From NCBI GenBank assembly GCA_963971225.1, contig OZ020269.1, positions 75,244,450-75,308,449 of the forward strand: DNA of 64,000 bases. Direction: 5' to 3'. Origin of the DNA: Melieria omissa (Eukaryota; Arthropoda; Insecta; Diptera; Ulidiidae). The stretch's first letter is position 1, and every line of letters begins with the position of its first letter. Shown here in pieces: positions 1-10,979 of the stretch. The notes beneath the pieces are model-generated. The model ran no database searches and had not been told where the DNA came from. It saw only the letters and a list, made by a program, of their open reading frames with translations. A program made the translations under genes and the position numbers.

Positions 1-82
1 GTCTATATGAATATGTTTATATATATACCTACGCCAAATGCGGCAAAAAATGGAAAAAACATGTAAAATTATGACAAAATAT

Positions 83-610
83 TCAACAAATATATAAAAA
101 ATATGCAAAATATGCAAAAAATATGCAAAGTATGCAAAATATTGAAACGAAAAGGCACTCTGTTCTGTGCATGAACGCTTTTGCAAGCATACTTTTAGGC
201 ATGGACTCTGAAGTACGGCAAACTGGTATAATTCGCTTGGTATAGTCCGATATGGCAAGGTTCGCGAGAAATGGGCTGTGCGAGAATGATCGAGCATTTT
301 CCAATTGGAAGTTGCAAGAAACTTCGGCGCGATAAGAAAACTGGTATAAAAGCAGCAGTGGCAGCGCAAGGGGTCGAGTCTGTGTTGAGCAAGCAAAGTG
401 GTAACAAGTGTAGATACAAGCGAAGTGTGAATCTGTAAATAAAGTGATTGTTGATTTTTGCTGAGTAATTGAAGTTGTTTTATTTTCAACCACAATCAAA
501 ACGAACCTTGGAAAATAAACTTGGATTTTCGTAACAATATGCAAAAAAATATGCAAAATATACAAAAAATATGCAAAAAGTATGCAAACATATGCAAATA
601 TGCACTGCAT
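83..610. repeat. ATGCAAA-rich simple repeat, split by a solo LTR
   Basis: Variants of ATGCAAAA and TATGCAAA recur many times at about 95-142 and 533-610. The two blocks are one degenerate repeat that the LTR at 143-536 has split. The open frames across this stretch are low-complexity artefacts. From 611 to 714 I see only AT-rich sequence. Confidence 0.75.
143..536 (+). mobile_element. Solo LTR of an LTR retrotransposon
   Basis: The 394-base block starts TGAAACG and ends CGTAACA, so it has the TG...CA ends of an LTR. It is flanked on both sides by ATAT (139-142 and 537-540), a 4-bp target duplication typical of Ty3/gypsy integration. A TATA box (GGTATAAAAGC) lies near 343-353 and a polyadenylation signal (AAATAAAG) near 436-443, in the order U3, R, U5 expected for the plus strand. 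No internal gag or pol follows, so this looks like the product of LTR-LTR recombination. It is a different family from the gypsy element at 51612-57133. Confidence 0.72.
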
Positions 611-714
611 ATGTTAGCTCATTCTTAATATTTTTCAACTAAAATAGTTTCTGTCTTGGTCCCGTTCAAATCCGATGCTCCAAAAAAATATGCATTTGCA
701 TATAATTCCGATCC

Positions 715-1147
715 CTAGTAATGATAATGGGTAGGGACAATGCCCTTGCGCACTGCAACCTAGCAGGTTTATTGTGCCCCTTGAATGGTGTTTTATGTGC
801 TCAGGTATTGAATCAGACCTTTATGCGATATTTGCATCAGGTCCCCATCACCGAGAATTTGTTTCCCTAGAAACTTTGCACGTCTGTGTGCCAGGGCTGG
901 GCATTTTATGATAACGTTTTCCATTGTTTCATCGACCTCATTGCAGTATCTGCATGTTTTGTCGATGGCCGGTTAGGGCGCCACATAGGATTTTGAGTTG
1001 TCTTCTGCTAAGAAGTGTAGCAGATTTGGCTCGTTTTGTGTTAAAGTTTAGGAATCTTTTCGAGTGTCGTAGTCCATCAATATTATTCCAGTATTTTTGT
1101 TTTTGTCTCTGGATCCACTTGTGGATGTCCTGTTTTAGGTCGGTTTT
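715..1147 (-). pseudogene. 3' end of a non-LTR retrotransposon (RNase H/C-terminal part)
   Basis: On the minus strand the sequence encodes a degenerate C-terminus with the ITGH-like signature CGALTGHR, as seen near the RNase H end of I/R1/LOA-type LINEs, followed after a frame change by a zinc-knuckle-like CRYCNEVDE...VIIKCPAL segment and a stop near 790. The remaining sequence down to about 715 would be the 3' UTR. Only the last quarter of ORF2 is present and at least one frameshift separates the two recognisable parts. The 5' side ends abruptly at about 1147, where the inverted-repeat unit begins. The clade is not resolved. Confidence 0.6.
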
Positions 1148-2440
1148 ACCAAAAAGTATGAAACATAAAGAGTGTGCATCTCATACAAGCAAAAATTTGA
1201 ATGCGGGTGCTGATATCGCCATTCTTCTTATGGATGCGGGGGGGTAGACAGCAAGAGGAAACACTTGAAATGACAGCACAATGCTCCGAGCGCAAATCAT
1301 AGAAACACGAATGCCGCGTCTGTACTCACTCGTTCATTCTCGCTCAATTGTCCGAAGAGGAGGAAGACGATGTGCTGTTGTTCTTGTTGTTGCGCTGGCG
1401 AAAAGCTGAAATTGTAAAACGATTTCTATTTTCTGGCTGGCTTTTGTTCTTCTTCTATAAGCCTGCACGGCGTCGCGTATTGCTCCTGAACTCACTGCCG
1501 AATGTAGTGTGCGCAAAATCATAGAAAAGAAAATAAAATATGGCTGGCATGGCGACCCATATGATCGCTACAGGCAATTAAAAAATAAATAATAAGTAAT
1601 CAATAAAAATGGAATTGGAAAGAAAAGAAAACGTCTTTATGACCCGTAATAATTTTCCGTCTCGTTCTTTGGAACTTTTCTTACGGCCCACATATAATGC
1701 TTGTTTAAAAGAACTACAATAAGAAAATCTAATATTGTAAATTTATGGTCACATTATTCGCCATGGAACCATTCAGGTGTAGAATTTTTAAACTATTTTT
1801 AAACGTAGGAATGCCGTAATAAAATTGTTCTTCTGACAAAATACTTGTCTTATTATTTATTTCTTTATTTATTGTTTTAGTAGTGCTTTCGCCCTATTGA
1901 AAGTCAATAGACCTATTAAATTATGTTTTCCCATACAATCTTTTAACCCTTGGTTTGTCCGTTAGATTTCGATTAAAAAAAAACACAAAATTAAAACACG
2001 CATCTAATTATTTTTAATTTCAAGTGTTTCACGAATTTTGCAGTCAATATGCCTATCAGTTCATTTTTTTCGTAGTTTTCCCATATTCTCAAAATTGTGA
2101 TCATGCATGTGAAAATATAAACAAATAATTTTACTTCGAACTCGCCACGTAAAAATATTTGCAAACATTTTATTTGTTCAATTTTGCAGTCAATACGCCT
2201 ATCAGTTAATTTTTTTCGTAGTTTTCCCATATTCTCAAAATTGTGATCATGCAGGTGAAAATATAAACAAATAATTTTACTGCGAACTCGCCACGTAAAA
2301 ATATTTGCAAACATTTTAAATTGGGATCAACCACCAAATTTTTAAATTAATCAAAGCATTAGCCAGCAAAAAGCCATACACCACAAAGATTCGATTGATG
2401 GTGACATTGCAGCAATTTTTTCAGCAAAAGCAATCACAAC
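1148..2440 (+). repeat. Left copy of a ~1.5 kb inverted repeat (main part)
   Basis: This sequence is found again as its reverse complement at the right end of the window. 1148-1869 corresponds to 60927-61650, and 1870-2440 corresponds to 57430-57857. The left copy continues at 3068-3165 and 7986-8133 after subtraction of two hAT insertions. A shortened third copy lies at 39636-39735. No long protein is encoded. It behaves like a medium-length repeat family of unknown class. The left copy is cut off at 1148 by a LINE fragment and at about 8133 by another LINE. Confidence 0.75.
2040..2331 (+). repeat. Two tandem copies of a 146-bp unit within the inverted-repeat copy
   Basis: The block starting GCAGTCAATATGCCTATCAG at 2040 is repeated with few changes from 2186. 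The right copy of the inverted repeat carries the unit once (about 57555-57690), so the local duplication is specific to the left copy. Confidence 0.75.
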
Positions 2441-3067
2441 CAGTGTTGCCGTTTTGGTCCAATTGGACCAAAATTTGTAGCTTCGTTTCCTAAATTAAGG
2501 CATTGGTAGGTTGGTTGGTTTGTTGTGATTTTCAAGGAATTTAGGTAGGCGACACACTGCATTAATACATTTTCTATTAATTTTTGTATGATTTTAAAAT
2601 CTCTGCTTACGATATGCATTTATGTGCCAACCCAGTATTTGAGGAAGGATGTAAAAAAGAAAAATGCAAAATGTCAGAAAGAGCCATTTCCACGAAGGCT
2701 TTTTCGCCCTGCGTTGTTTTTTAATGCTCTTTTGAAGTTGCTGCGTAAATCTTCATGCATTTACATAAAGACTTTTTACTTTTTTGACGTTTAAAAAAAA
2801 TTCTTTCACTTTTTGGCGTAGTTTTTGATATTCTCATTATTATAAAAAAAGGTTTAAACAAAGAAGAAACTATTGAAAATTCCCGTTTTTATTCATTCTG
2901 TAAAATAGGTCCTGTGCAAGAAGACGAATCATGGAAAGGTAATTTTTTTGCAAAAGTTTTTATGAAAAAAATATTAAATTTTATTAAATGTTAAATTTAT
3001 TTTGGTAGGCTGAGATTGATTTTTGACCAATTTTGGTAGGGGAAAAAAATTCTTAGTGGCAACACTG
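2441..3067 (+). mobile_element. hAT-type MITE with 8-bp TSD
   Basis: Ends are CAGTGTTGCC and GGCAACACTG, flanked by ATCACAAC at 2433-2440 and 3068-3075. The terminal repeats and 8-bp duplication fit the hAT superfamily. The other copy of the inverted repeat (near 57430) lacks this segment, giving a direct empty site. The same family recurs at 12383-12810. No coding capacity is visible. Confidence 0.85.
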
Positions 3068-3642
3068 ATCACAACACAAAAAAGCATACACACAATAAAC
3101 GACAACACCAAAAACATTAGCGAATCCCGAATCATCTTCGTTGAAACGACGACTTTGGTTCGTTGCAGTGCTGCCGTTTTCAATTTTGTTTCAGTAGTAC
3201 ATGTTATGATTTTTGGGTAGTATTTACGGACTTTGAGTAGTACACTTACATATTTTCTTCACAGTATAAAAAATCGCATGGATTCATCAACTACTAAATC
3301 AAATACTAATAGTTTCAATACAAATTTGATTTATAAAAAAGTGAAAGAAACAATGTAATTCATGCAAGCAATAATCGCTTAAGTCCTAAGCGATAATCGT
3401 TTTTGACCACAGATTTAAAAATACTTCTTTTTCGATGGACTTCAACGGAAAAAATTTATAAAGCTACTATCATTAGCTATAAAGCTAATATCATGTGTTT
3501 TCACATTTAAACAAAAGTAACATCATATCTAACCAAATTCTTAATCCTTTTCCAAAAAAATGAAAACCAAGTTTTTGTTATTTCTGGATTCCCGAAGTGA
3601 AAAAAATGAAAACACGTGTCAAATTATTCCTAACTAAGAATA

Positions 3643-3972
3643 TTTACAGCCGCCGTGGCTCAGTTGGTTAGTGCGCGGTCCAGCGAGTCGAATGCAGAGC
3701 GACGCAAGTTCGAATACTGCATGTACTAATACCTAAAAAAAAAATAACGGGAAACTCGTTTTCACTTTCGGTGGCTGTCCTCTCACCTGGAAATGGCAAA
3801 CCTCTGAGAGTAAAAATTGCCTATGAAAAAGCTCCCAACCTGCCGTTCGGAACCGGCATAAAACTGTAGGTCCCTTCACACTATGCCCCCTCGCACAACA
3901 CGGGTGGTTGCGGGAAGCTAGGCCTTAGTCTCGCGTAAGCGGGCTGTCGTGCCAATCAATTATTATTATTAT
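3643..3972 (+). mobile_element. tRNA-derived SINE (family 1)
   Basis: The head has a pol III A box (TGGCTCAGTTGGTTAGTGCG) and a B box (GCAAGTTCGAATACTGC). The tail ends in repeated ATT. TAAGAATA at 3635-3642 and 3973-3980 is the target-site duplication. A second, diverged copy lies on the minus strand at 13128-13444. The body, with the segment CTGAGAGTAAAAATTGCC, is shared by both copies. Confidence 0.85.
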
Positions 3973-4560
3973 TAAGAATACAAACGTTTAACCCGTCGCT
4001 GACCTTGTCCGATTTTGATATTCGGAAAAATGAATATCACGTATCGAGTTATTTTTCATTTGAAGTACTTTCATCAAGTTTGAAGTTAAAAGGCTTGTTT
4101 CTCCATACATACGTTTAACCCATTTTGAAAACAATAGGAAACACGTATCTAATTTTTTTATTTCAAGTAATTTTACAGTGTTTGAAGTCAATAGACCCAT
4201 CTGTCCATTTTTTTCGAAGTCTTCCCTTAAACAAACTTTAACCCATTGTTGGCCCAGTTAAATTTTGGTATTCGAAGAATTATAAAATAACCCTCGAATT
4301 ATTTTTGATTTAGAGTATTTTCACCAAATTTGAAATCGTTAGGCCCATTAAATCACGTTTCTTCATACAACACCTTAACGCATGTTATGCCCTTTTAGAC
4401 CCCGATTTTCGAAAAATCCCGTGTTAGCGGAGGTTCATTCTTTAAGATGTACCAACAGTTCAAATTTCACGTTAGTAGCTTCATCGGTTTGAGCTGGGCG
4501 ATGATGAACCAATCAGTCCGTCAGTCAGGACAAATAACGTTTATATATATGTTATATATA

Positions 4561-5092
4561 AACCTCGATAGCCTAGCGTGAGTGCACTAGACTGTCATCC
4601 CAGAGGTCGTGGGTTCAACTCCCGCCGGGTGCACGGTCCCCGCACTTTTCCAACCAATTTTTCCGATTTTTCCTGTTCTCTAAATTTTCCTAAAAACCCT
4701 GCAACAGTTCATTGATTCCCAACCCAATTATTCCTATTCCACTTACTTCCACGCAATAGAACGCGCAATTCTGCGCTGTGCGGCTGATAAAAAGCAAACA
4801 AATAAAACAGTTACGCAAAACATGCGCACGAGTGACATCTGCAAGGGGAAGCGGACAACTGCGAAAACAGCGCGCACCAACCTGATCCTAGCGAGGTCCC
4901 CAACCATTCTGCTGTAACTTCCTCACAACAGATGGCGCTACGAGCGGAGGCGACGTTCCTGAGCGGCGTTAGCAGGCAGGCCAATCACTTACCCTGGCAG
5001 AACAACACAACTGATTAATGTAACCAACACAAGGCTTTCTTGTGGAGGCCCTATGCTCCCGAGAGGAGCGAACAAGGAACAAAAAACAAAAA
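4561..5092 (+). mobile_element. tRNA-derived SINE (family 2) with a LINE-like 3' tail
   Basis: The head has an A-box-like GATAGCCTAGCGTGAGTGCA and a B box (TGGGTTCAACTCCCGCC). The last ~55 bases (GAGGCCCTATGCTCC, then GAGGAGCGAACAAGGAAC and an A/C-rich tail) match the 3' end of the LINE at 8134-9170. ATATATGT-like sequence on both sides (about 4540-4560 and 5093-5106) is the probable target duplication. The body of ~400 bases is unlike SINE family 1. Confidence 0.75.
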
Positions 5093-5099
5093 CAAATAT

Positions 5100-6240
5100 A
5101 TGTATACAAATTTGTAGGCGGTACCACGCCCCTTTATCTAATCCTCACAACGTTTTTCTAGTCGAATTGTGCGACTAAGTGGTAAGTTCGTACAAAGTTT
5201 CATTGATGTGCGACTTACGGAAATGTTGGGTCATAAAAAATGTGCCACGCCCCTTTTCTAACACCGGTAAAATCTTATCAGTAGAATAACACATCTATGA
5301 GACCACGGTACACTAACTTTCAACGCTGTTCGGCTTACGATTCCGAAGCTATTCCATATAAAAGATTTGAGTTGTATGGGCGGTGACACGCCCCTTGTTA
5401 AAAATCCGTCCCATTTCTTCTGTCGAGGGACAGGTTCGTTCTAAGTTTCATTAATGTGCGACTAACAGTTTAAAAATTATGCGGATAGTTTGGGTCAAAT
5501 AAATATGCCACGCCCCTTGTCCAACTACCATAAAATTTTAACAATAGAAAGACACATCTATGAGACGACGGTACACCAACTTTTAATGCTGTGCGCCCAA
5601 CAACTTCGAAGCTATTCCATATTAAAGAATTGAGTTGTATGGACGGTGCCACGCCCCTTTGTTTAAAACCCACCCCATTCCCTCTTTCGAAGGACACGGA
5701 TAAATCGTAAGTTTATACCGAGTCTCGTTGATGTAAAAGCTATAGTTCAAAAGTTACATCGGGATTTAAAAAGTGCCACGCCCCTTGTGCAACGCCCATT
5801 CAATTTTACCGGTGGAATGACACGCTTATGCCATGACAATGTACCAAATTTCAATGCTGAGCGACTTATAATTATAAAGGTATTTCATATCAAAAAATTG
5901 GGTTGTATGGGCGGTGCGACGCCCCCTTGTCTAAAATCCACCTTATTCCCCTTTCCGAAGGAGACGACAAAATCGTTAGTTTGTACCGAGTATCATTGAT
6001 GTGAACGCTCTAGTTTCAAAGTTACACCGGAATTAAAAAAGTGCCACGCCCCATGTCCAACGCGCATTAAATTTTATCGGTGGAATGACACGCTTACGCC
6101 ATGACACTGTACTAAATTTCAATGCTGTCCGACTTATAATTCCGAAGATATACCATATTAAAAATTTAGGTTGTATTGGAGGTGCCACGCCCACCTGCCT
6201 TACAAACATATAATATCGCTATAAACCACCGCATTGACAT
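5100..6240 (-). repeat. Dimeric tandem repeats inside the Helitron
   Basis: A GTGCCACGCCCCTT-like core recurs at about 5117, 5243, 5380, 5504, 5643, 5772, 5910, 6040 and 6180. Spacing alternates between about 126 and 137 bases, so the true unit is a ~265-base dimer present about four times. The same arrangement is present in inverted orientation at 45140-46290. Confidence 0.75.
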
Positions 6241-6560
6241 CTTCTATCACACACAAAAAAAATTTTCCTGAAAGAATGAACCGTTTTCGCAAACACTGGC
6301 TACACACAGAATGTTAAGTTTCTTTTTATATATGTGATGATACAATACTTAATCTTAACCAAAATGTACTTTATATAATAGTCGAATTATATTAATAGGC
6401 GTAGGTTAGCATGATTTACATATTTGCTGATATTTGCTCAAATAGGGAAAAACTGGCAAGATCTTTTCAACAATACGTACAAGTTCTCGCCTAATGCAGC
6501 CCAATTTATAACTATTTGTCTACTCTAAAAACCCCATTTTAAAGATATTTTTATAAAAAA

Positions 6561-7837
6561 CTAGTAGGGCCCTGCGGCTTTGCACGCAAACTTGAAGTCA
6601 ATGGGCCCAATAAATCAAGTTTCTTCATACTATACTCTATGGGTGATGCCACGCCTCTTTTATGTAATGCCCAATCCATTCCTCCAGCCGAAGGGTGTGA
6701 CCTGGTTTCATTAATATGCGACTTTCAGTTCCGAAGTTACGCGGAAAATTTCAGTCACAAAAAATATGTCGCGCCCCTTCAACTTCAAAGGTTTCCAACT
6801 TATTGTTCCGAAGCTATTCCACATTAAAAATTTGGGTTCTATGGGCGGTGCCATGCCCCTCGTCCAATACCCAAACCATTCCCCATGTCGAAGGGCACAT
6901 CTAAATCGTAAATCTTTGATGTGTGATTTGTAGTTCCACAGTTATTCGATACATTTGAATTGCTTAAAAAGTGCCACACCTCTTGTCCAACGTTCACAAA
7001 GTTTTAACGGCACATCTAAACGGTGACCCCGCACCAAATATTAATGCTGCCCGATTTTTCATTCCGCGGATATATTGAAATTTTAAGTTGTATGGGCGGT
7101 GCCACGCCCCCTTTTTTATATCCATATTGTTTTGCACAAATATAGCACAGTTAATTTCTGTCGTCATGGGAATTGCAGGAAGGCGTAAAAGGTGGGCGTG
7201 GTCAACCTTATATAGCTTATGTTTACCGCTATGAAACACAGAATCATTTTATATCAACATTAATTTTCAGACATGTACCTTAGCTTTATTTTGTTAGTTT
7301 AGTGGGCGCGGGAAGTGGGCGTGACCGATTATATTATAGCCTATGTTTGCCGCCTATGTTTGGCTGAATCGTTTTATACCCATATTGCTATGACAAATAT
7401 ACCATGGCTGATTTGTTATTATAGTGGGCGTGGCGAAAAGGCATATCGGGTGGGCGTGGTCAATCTTATATATCCTATGTTAACATCACCGAAGCACGGA
7501 ATTATTCGATATTAATACTGATTTACATGTCGGTAGCTTCGTTTTGTTAGTTTAGAGGGCACGGAAAGTGGGCGTGGCCGATTATATTATAGCCTATGTT
7601 TGCCGCAATGACACGCTGAATCGTTTGATACCCATATTGCCTTACAAAAGCATACCATAGATGAGTTTTATTACCATAGTGGGCGCAAGCAGGGGGCGTG
7701 GTCATTCTCATATAGCCTATGTACCATTCCCACAGATAGAAAAATGTTTGGTGCTTATTTCATCTAAATCGGTTCAGTGGTTTTTGCCTGATTGTGGCTC
7801 AAAAAACGTCACACTTGCTTTTATATAATAGTATAGA
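6561..7837 (-). mobile_element. Complete non-autonomous Helitron
   Basis: Read on the minus strand it begins TCTATACTATTATATAAAAG at 7837 and ends ...GCCGCAGGGCCCTACTAG at 6561, inserted between A (7838) and T (6560). These are the Helitron hallmarks: 5' TC, 3' CTAG, AT target, no terminal inverted repeat. A short hairpin (GCTTGC/GCAAAGC type) lies just before the 3' CTAG. The interior carries the GGGCGGTGCCACGCCCC motif. Length 1277 bases, no Rep/helicase. The related compound copy is at 57858-60926. Confidence 0.85.
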
Positions 7838-7985
7838 TAAAGAAAAATATACTGCAATTTGTTTTTAAATGTTTTTTGGTAGACGGGTTTTAAAATAGTA
7901 GTATAATGGGTCTGTGGGTAGTACGGTAGTACAAATGACGAAATAGTAGCAAAATACTACTATAGTAGTACGTTCGGCAGCACTG

Positions 7986-8133
7986 GTTCGTTGTTTACTC
8001 TTCGCTTGCGCTTCGACGAACAAGATCGCAAACTGTTGAGCGCGAGCAAATTTCCCGCAACCTATGCCTCCGCTCATCTCTTCCCGCCCGCATCAAGAAA
8101 CACGTCTTTATATTCTATATTCTTTGGTTTTAC
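7986..8133 (+). repeat. Left inverted-repeat copy, distal part
   Basis: Matches the reverse complement of about 57165-57335, for example CTTCGACGAACAAGATCGC. Similarity ends at about 8133, where LINE sequence begins. The matching part immediately before the hAT insertion is 3068-3165. Confidence 0.7.
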
Positions 8134-9170
8134 CGAATGTAGACGGCATACAACCAGAGCTAATGCTTGCCGATCCCCAAATACTGACTTACTTACGGGA
8201 GAAGCTGTCTCCATCATGGACAAAAGGCATCATTGTAAAGCTGCCGAAGAAGGGCGACTTGCGGGACTGCGGCAACTGAAGAGGAATAACCCTACTCAAC
8301 ACCATCTACAAGATAATAGCCACAATCATACAAAGTAGACTGAAATGTATCGAAAGCTCCCTAAGTGATGAGCAAGCTGGCTTTCGCCCTCATTTAAGCT
8401 GTGTTGACCAAGCTAACACACTCCGTATCATAGTAGAACAATCAGTTTGAGTGGCGTTCCCCGCTGTATATGTTGTTCATCGACTTCAAGAAAGCATTCC
8501 ACAATAAAAAGAAGAGCAGTTTAGTTTGCATTGAGTAGAAAGAGGGTCCCCCAGAAACTAATTCTTCTCATCAGTGCGTTGTACGAGAACTCTGAACTGG
8601 CAGTACTACACAACGGCAACATCAGCGATTCTTTCACTACCATCGCAGGAGTCAGGCAAGGCCGCCCCCTGTCGCCTCTCCTCTTCGCCATCGTACTGGA
8701 CGATGTCATGAGCAAACTCACCCTGCACCAACGAGGCATCCTATGGACCTTATCCAGGCATCTCCGACATGCAAGCAAAAGCCGACTGCCTAATCGCGCT
8801 GACACGCACCGTCGGTCTGGAGATCAACATCGCCAAGACCAAGGTCATGAGAGTCAATCACACAAACCATTGGAATATTCTGGCCTACCACAATTAGTAA
8901 CGAGGCGTTGTGAAAGATTACCAATGAGGAACCCATTCTGAGGTAAATAAAGCGCAGAAAATGGAAAGAAAACCACCCCACAGCATCCCGAGAATGGCAG
9001 GGAGTAGACCAAAAAACACCTGGAGAAGGTCGACCCTACGCAAACTAGCCGCTGTCAATACCACATGGAACGGTGCAAAAATAACAGCCCAGAATCGTGT
9101 ACGATGGAAGAGTCTTGTTGAGGCCCTATGCTCCAGCGAGGAGTGAACAAGGAATAGCAACAACAAAACA
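8134..9170 (+). pseudogene. 5'-truncated non-LTR retrotransposon, reverse transcriptase relic
   Basis: Across frames the sequence encodes RT segments: KGIIVKLPKKGDLRDCGN, then a stop, then RGITLLNTIYKIIATIIQSR, EQAGFRP, and in another frame GVRQGRPLSPLLFAIVLDD (8648-8705). Stops and frameshifts break it, for instance the TGA at about 8277. No catalytic DD box is recognisable after the GVRQG block, which suggests a deletion near 8760. The 3' UTR ends with GAGGCCCTATGCTCC and an A/C-rich tail at 9120-9170, shared with the SINE at 4561-5092. The clade is probably Nimb/LOA-like, but I cannot fix it. From 9171 to about 9500 I see nothing recognisable. Confidence 0.7.
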
Positions 9171-9499
9171 AAACAGCTATTGTCAATGCAGCCAGCTACA
9201 GCAGCACTAGTACCAGAGTATTTAGTAAGAAGCAGCTGATTTTCCTTATCTCTATTTTCGGAGCTTCTTGCAGATAATCAATTTTCTTATTTATATCCTT
9301 AGGGGTTTCCACTTTAATTCGTGTTTTGATGTCTTTCTTTTTCACGCTAAAATAAATTGTTCATAATTTAATTTCAGCGTTTTAGTTCCTTTCCCATCAG
9401 CAGTCAGTTTCGCAATTCACTTTTGCATTTGCATAGTAAATATGCAAATAGTTATTTTTTTAATACAGTAAGTTCGTACAGATTACTACAAAATGTAAG

Positions 9500-9747
9500 T
9501 GAAATATATAAATATCCTAGCTAATTAATTCTTTCTACAACAATTTGAAATGGGTTTCGGAATAGAAAAAAATCTAAAACAAAAGAATTTGAGAGCAATT
9601 TTATTTCTTTTAAAGCTCTAAAAATTGGGGCAAAAGAAGCGTACTTTGTTCTTACCCTCTCCAAAGAGAAAATGGAATGATCTAACGATCTTTGCGGAAT
9701 AAAAAAATTGATACGTCTGAGTAGGTAAGGACAGTCTAACCAAAGAC
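9500..9747 (-). pseudogene. C-terminal end of a jockey-like LINE (segment 1 of a split copy)
   Basis: The minus strand encodes WLDCPYLLRR, then ERVRTKYASFAPIFRAL, which aligns with the C-terminus of the LINE at 61814-62074 (HIDCPSLLSK, then FSKTRYGSNAPIPRAL). It belongs with the segments at 10980-13035: a LINE on the minus strand split by insertions at 9748-10977 and 12383-12810. Confidence 0.65.
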
Positions 9748-10258
9748 AATTAAAGTAAAAAAAAAATTTCCCGTGGCTTTTCGAATAAAGCCACGTGAGA
9801 GTGGTTTTTACAACAGTGCCACATCCGGAGAGCAACGATGAAGTCACGCAAGCAACTCTCTCTGCTTGCAGTCGTCAGAGATATGAATATGCGTGTGGTC
9901 TCTATGTGCTCTAGTGCTGATTTTTTTGGTGGTTGATTGTTTTAATCAGTAGCGCACACGGGGCGGCAACATATGGGGGATTCAAACCCCTCAAATACAA
10001 GAATGATTGGTGAAATATCCCTCCAAAATAAAGTTTTGCCTACGCTACTGATTTCAATGCGTGTGAAGTGGGCGCACACAATATTGCTTTACCTGGCAGC
10101 GATCGGAACCGTTTTGCGTTGTGTGAACAAAAACGAGAGCGTTAATATTATTACGCTCACATTGTGCCGACGCTTACTTCATCTTGATAATGAAAATATT
10201 GCAAATTCGAACTTGCCCTATGCCATTCGATTGTATGAGCGTAAGACACCTTATACTT
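9748..10258. other. Unclassified insertion between LINE segments
   Basis: This stretch separates two pieces of the same LINE, so it is probably an insertion adjacent to the Harbinger relic. It contains a perfect stem-loop, GTGGCTTT-TCGAAT-AAAGCCAC (about 9773-9794). I recognise no ends, tRNA boxes or protein in it. Confidence 0.35.
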
Positions 10259-10261
10259 TAA

Positions 10262-10977
10262 GGGCCGTTTTCTCATCTTCCCGTTAAAGTGCCCGGTAAA
10301 TATTATCGTTTTCTCATCCTCCTGATAAATATAAATTTAACAAGTCTGATTTTTTGGCATCACTGGTCTACGATGGGCAGTACTTGCCGGCGCAATCAGC
10401 TGTTTGTGAAAAATGATAATTATTTTTAAAGGAAAAAAATAAAAATGTTGCCTGGCAAAATCTTGTTAATGCTTTTACTGCCAAATGGGCGTGTCCCGAT
10501 GTTGGAAATCGTTGAGGGACAAGTTTGACAGCTTGAAGCGCAAGTCCAAGCTGGAACTTGCAGCGGAGAAGAGCGAGACGTATCGCACAGGTGGCGGCCC
10601 AGCAGCGATTGGACATGTCAGCAGTGCAAAGCAGTGAAATACTCCAATTGGCTGTTAAATGTTCTATTTGCCTCATTTTGCGACTCCGTACCTTCAAAAG
10701 CGCTTTCCAGTGCATGAATATAAAAAACACGCCTATTTTCTATACCGAAAGATCTCAAATTTCATTTCAAATTACAAAACAGCTGTTTTTTGTTTGTAAA
10801 CAAACATATGCATGCACCATTTCCACTTAAAGTTCACTTTAAAGTTTAACAGGCACTCAATCCTCCCGGTAAATTTTATCGGGAGGATAGCTTAACGGGC
10901 TGTTGAGAAAACGAAAATGCGTTTATCGGCCCGTTAAAGTGAACTTTAAAGTTAACGGGAAGATGAGAAAACGGCCC
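10262..10977 (+). mobile_element. PIF/Harbinger deletion derivative with TAA duplication
   Basis: Terminal inverted repeats begin GGGCCGTTTTCTCATCTTCC at 10262 and end with the complement at 10977. TAA lies on both sides (10259-10261 and 10978-10980), the 3-bp target of PIF/Harbinger. The interior keeps part of a Myb/SANT-like protein (10485-10637), the accessory gene of Harbinger elements, but no transposase. A single matching terminus is at 61696-61712. Confidence 0.8.
10485..10637 (+). pseudogene. Harbinger Myb/SANT-like accessory protein fragment
   Basis: A 50-residue frame from ATG 10485 to TGA 10635-10637. It contains CWKSLRDKFDSLKRKSK, then LAAEKSETYRTGGGPAA. This is the last helix and following TGGGP segment of Harbinger-type Myb/SANT-like (MADF-like trihelix) proteins, which bring the transposase to the element ends. 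The first two helices are missing, so it is a fragment inside a deletion derivative. Confidence 0.6.
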
Positions 10978-10979
10978 TA

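Larger units (their letters stand above)
3480..6340 (-). mobile_element. Non-autonomous Helitron, 3'-truncated, with two SINEs inside
   Basis: The sequence is the reverse complement of the Helitron at 44996-46920 over nearly its whole length. It includes the 5' region (near 6240-6340), a long array of GTGCCACGCCCC repeats, and the segment with AACCAATC and GATGTACC around 4440-4520. The conserved 3' end (GCCGCAGGGCCC then CTAG) is not found here, so the copy has lost its 3' terminus. SINEs at 3643-3972 and 4561-5092 interrupt it. No Rep/helicase is encoded. Confidence 0.65.
3166..7985 (+). mobile_element. hAT-type MITE expanded by nested SINEs and Helitrons
   Basis: Outer ends are CAGTGCTGCCG (3166) and CGGCAGCACTG (to 7985), flanked by GTTCGTTG at 3158-3165 and 7986-7993. 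The right inverted-repeat copy has an uninterrupted site (near 57340). The MITE itself is probably only the outer few hundred bases, about 3166-3480 and 7838-7985. The rest is later insertions: two Helitrons and two SINEs described separately. The stretch 6341-6560 between the Helitrons holds nothing I recognise. Confidence 0.8.

Noticed and set aside
1334..1522. Short minus-strand frame in the left inverted-repeat copy
   Set aside because: The matching region of the right copy (61270-61460) does not preserve the frame, so coding is unlikely.
3649..3722. Possible tRNA gene
   Set aside because: A and B boxes are present, but no cloverleaf or acceptor stem forms, and a long body, ATT tail and target duplication follow. 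It is a SINE head.
5100..6240. Satellite or CRISPR-like array of GTGCCACGCCCC repeats
   Set aside because: The units are contiguous and degenerate and lie inside Helitron copies. There are no unique spacers of regular length.
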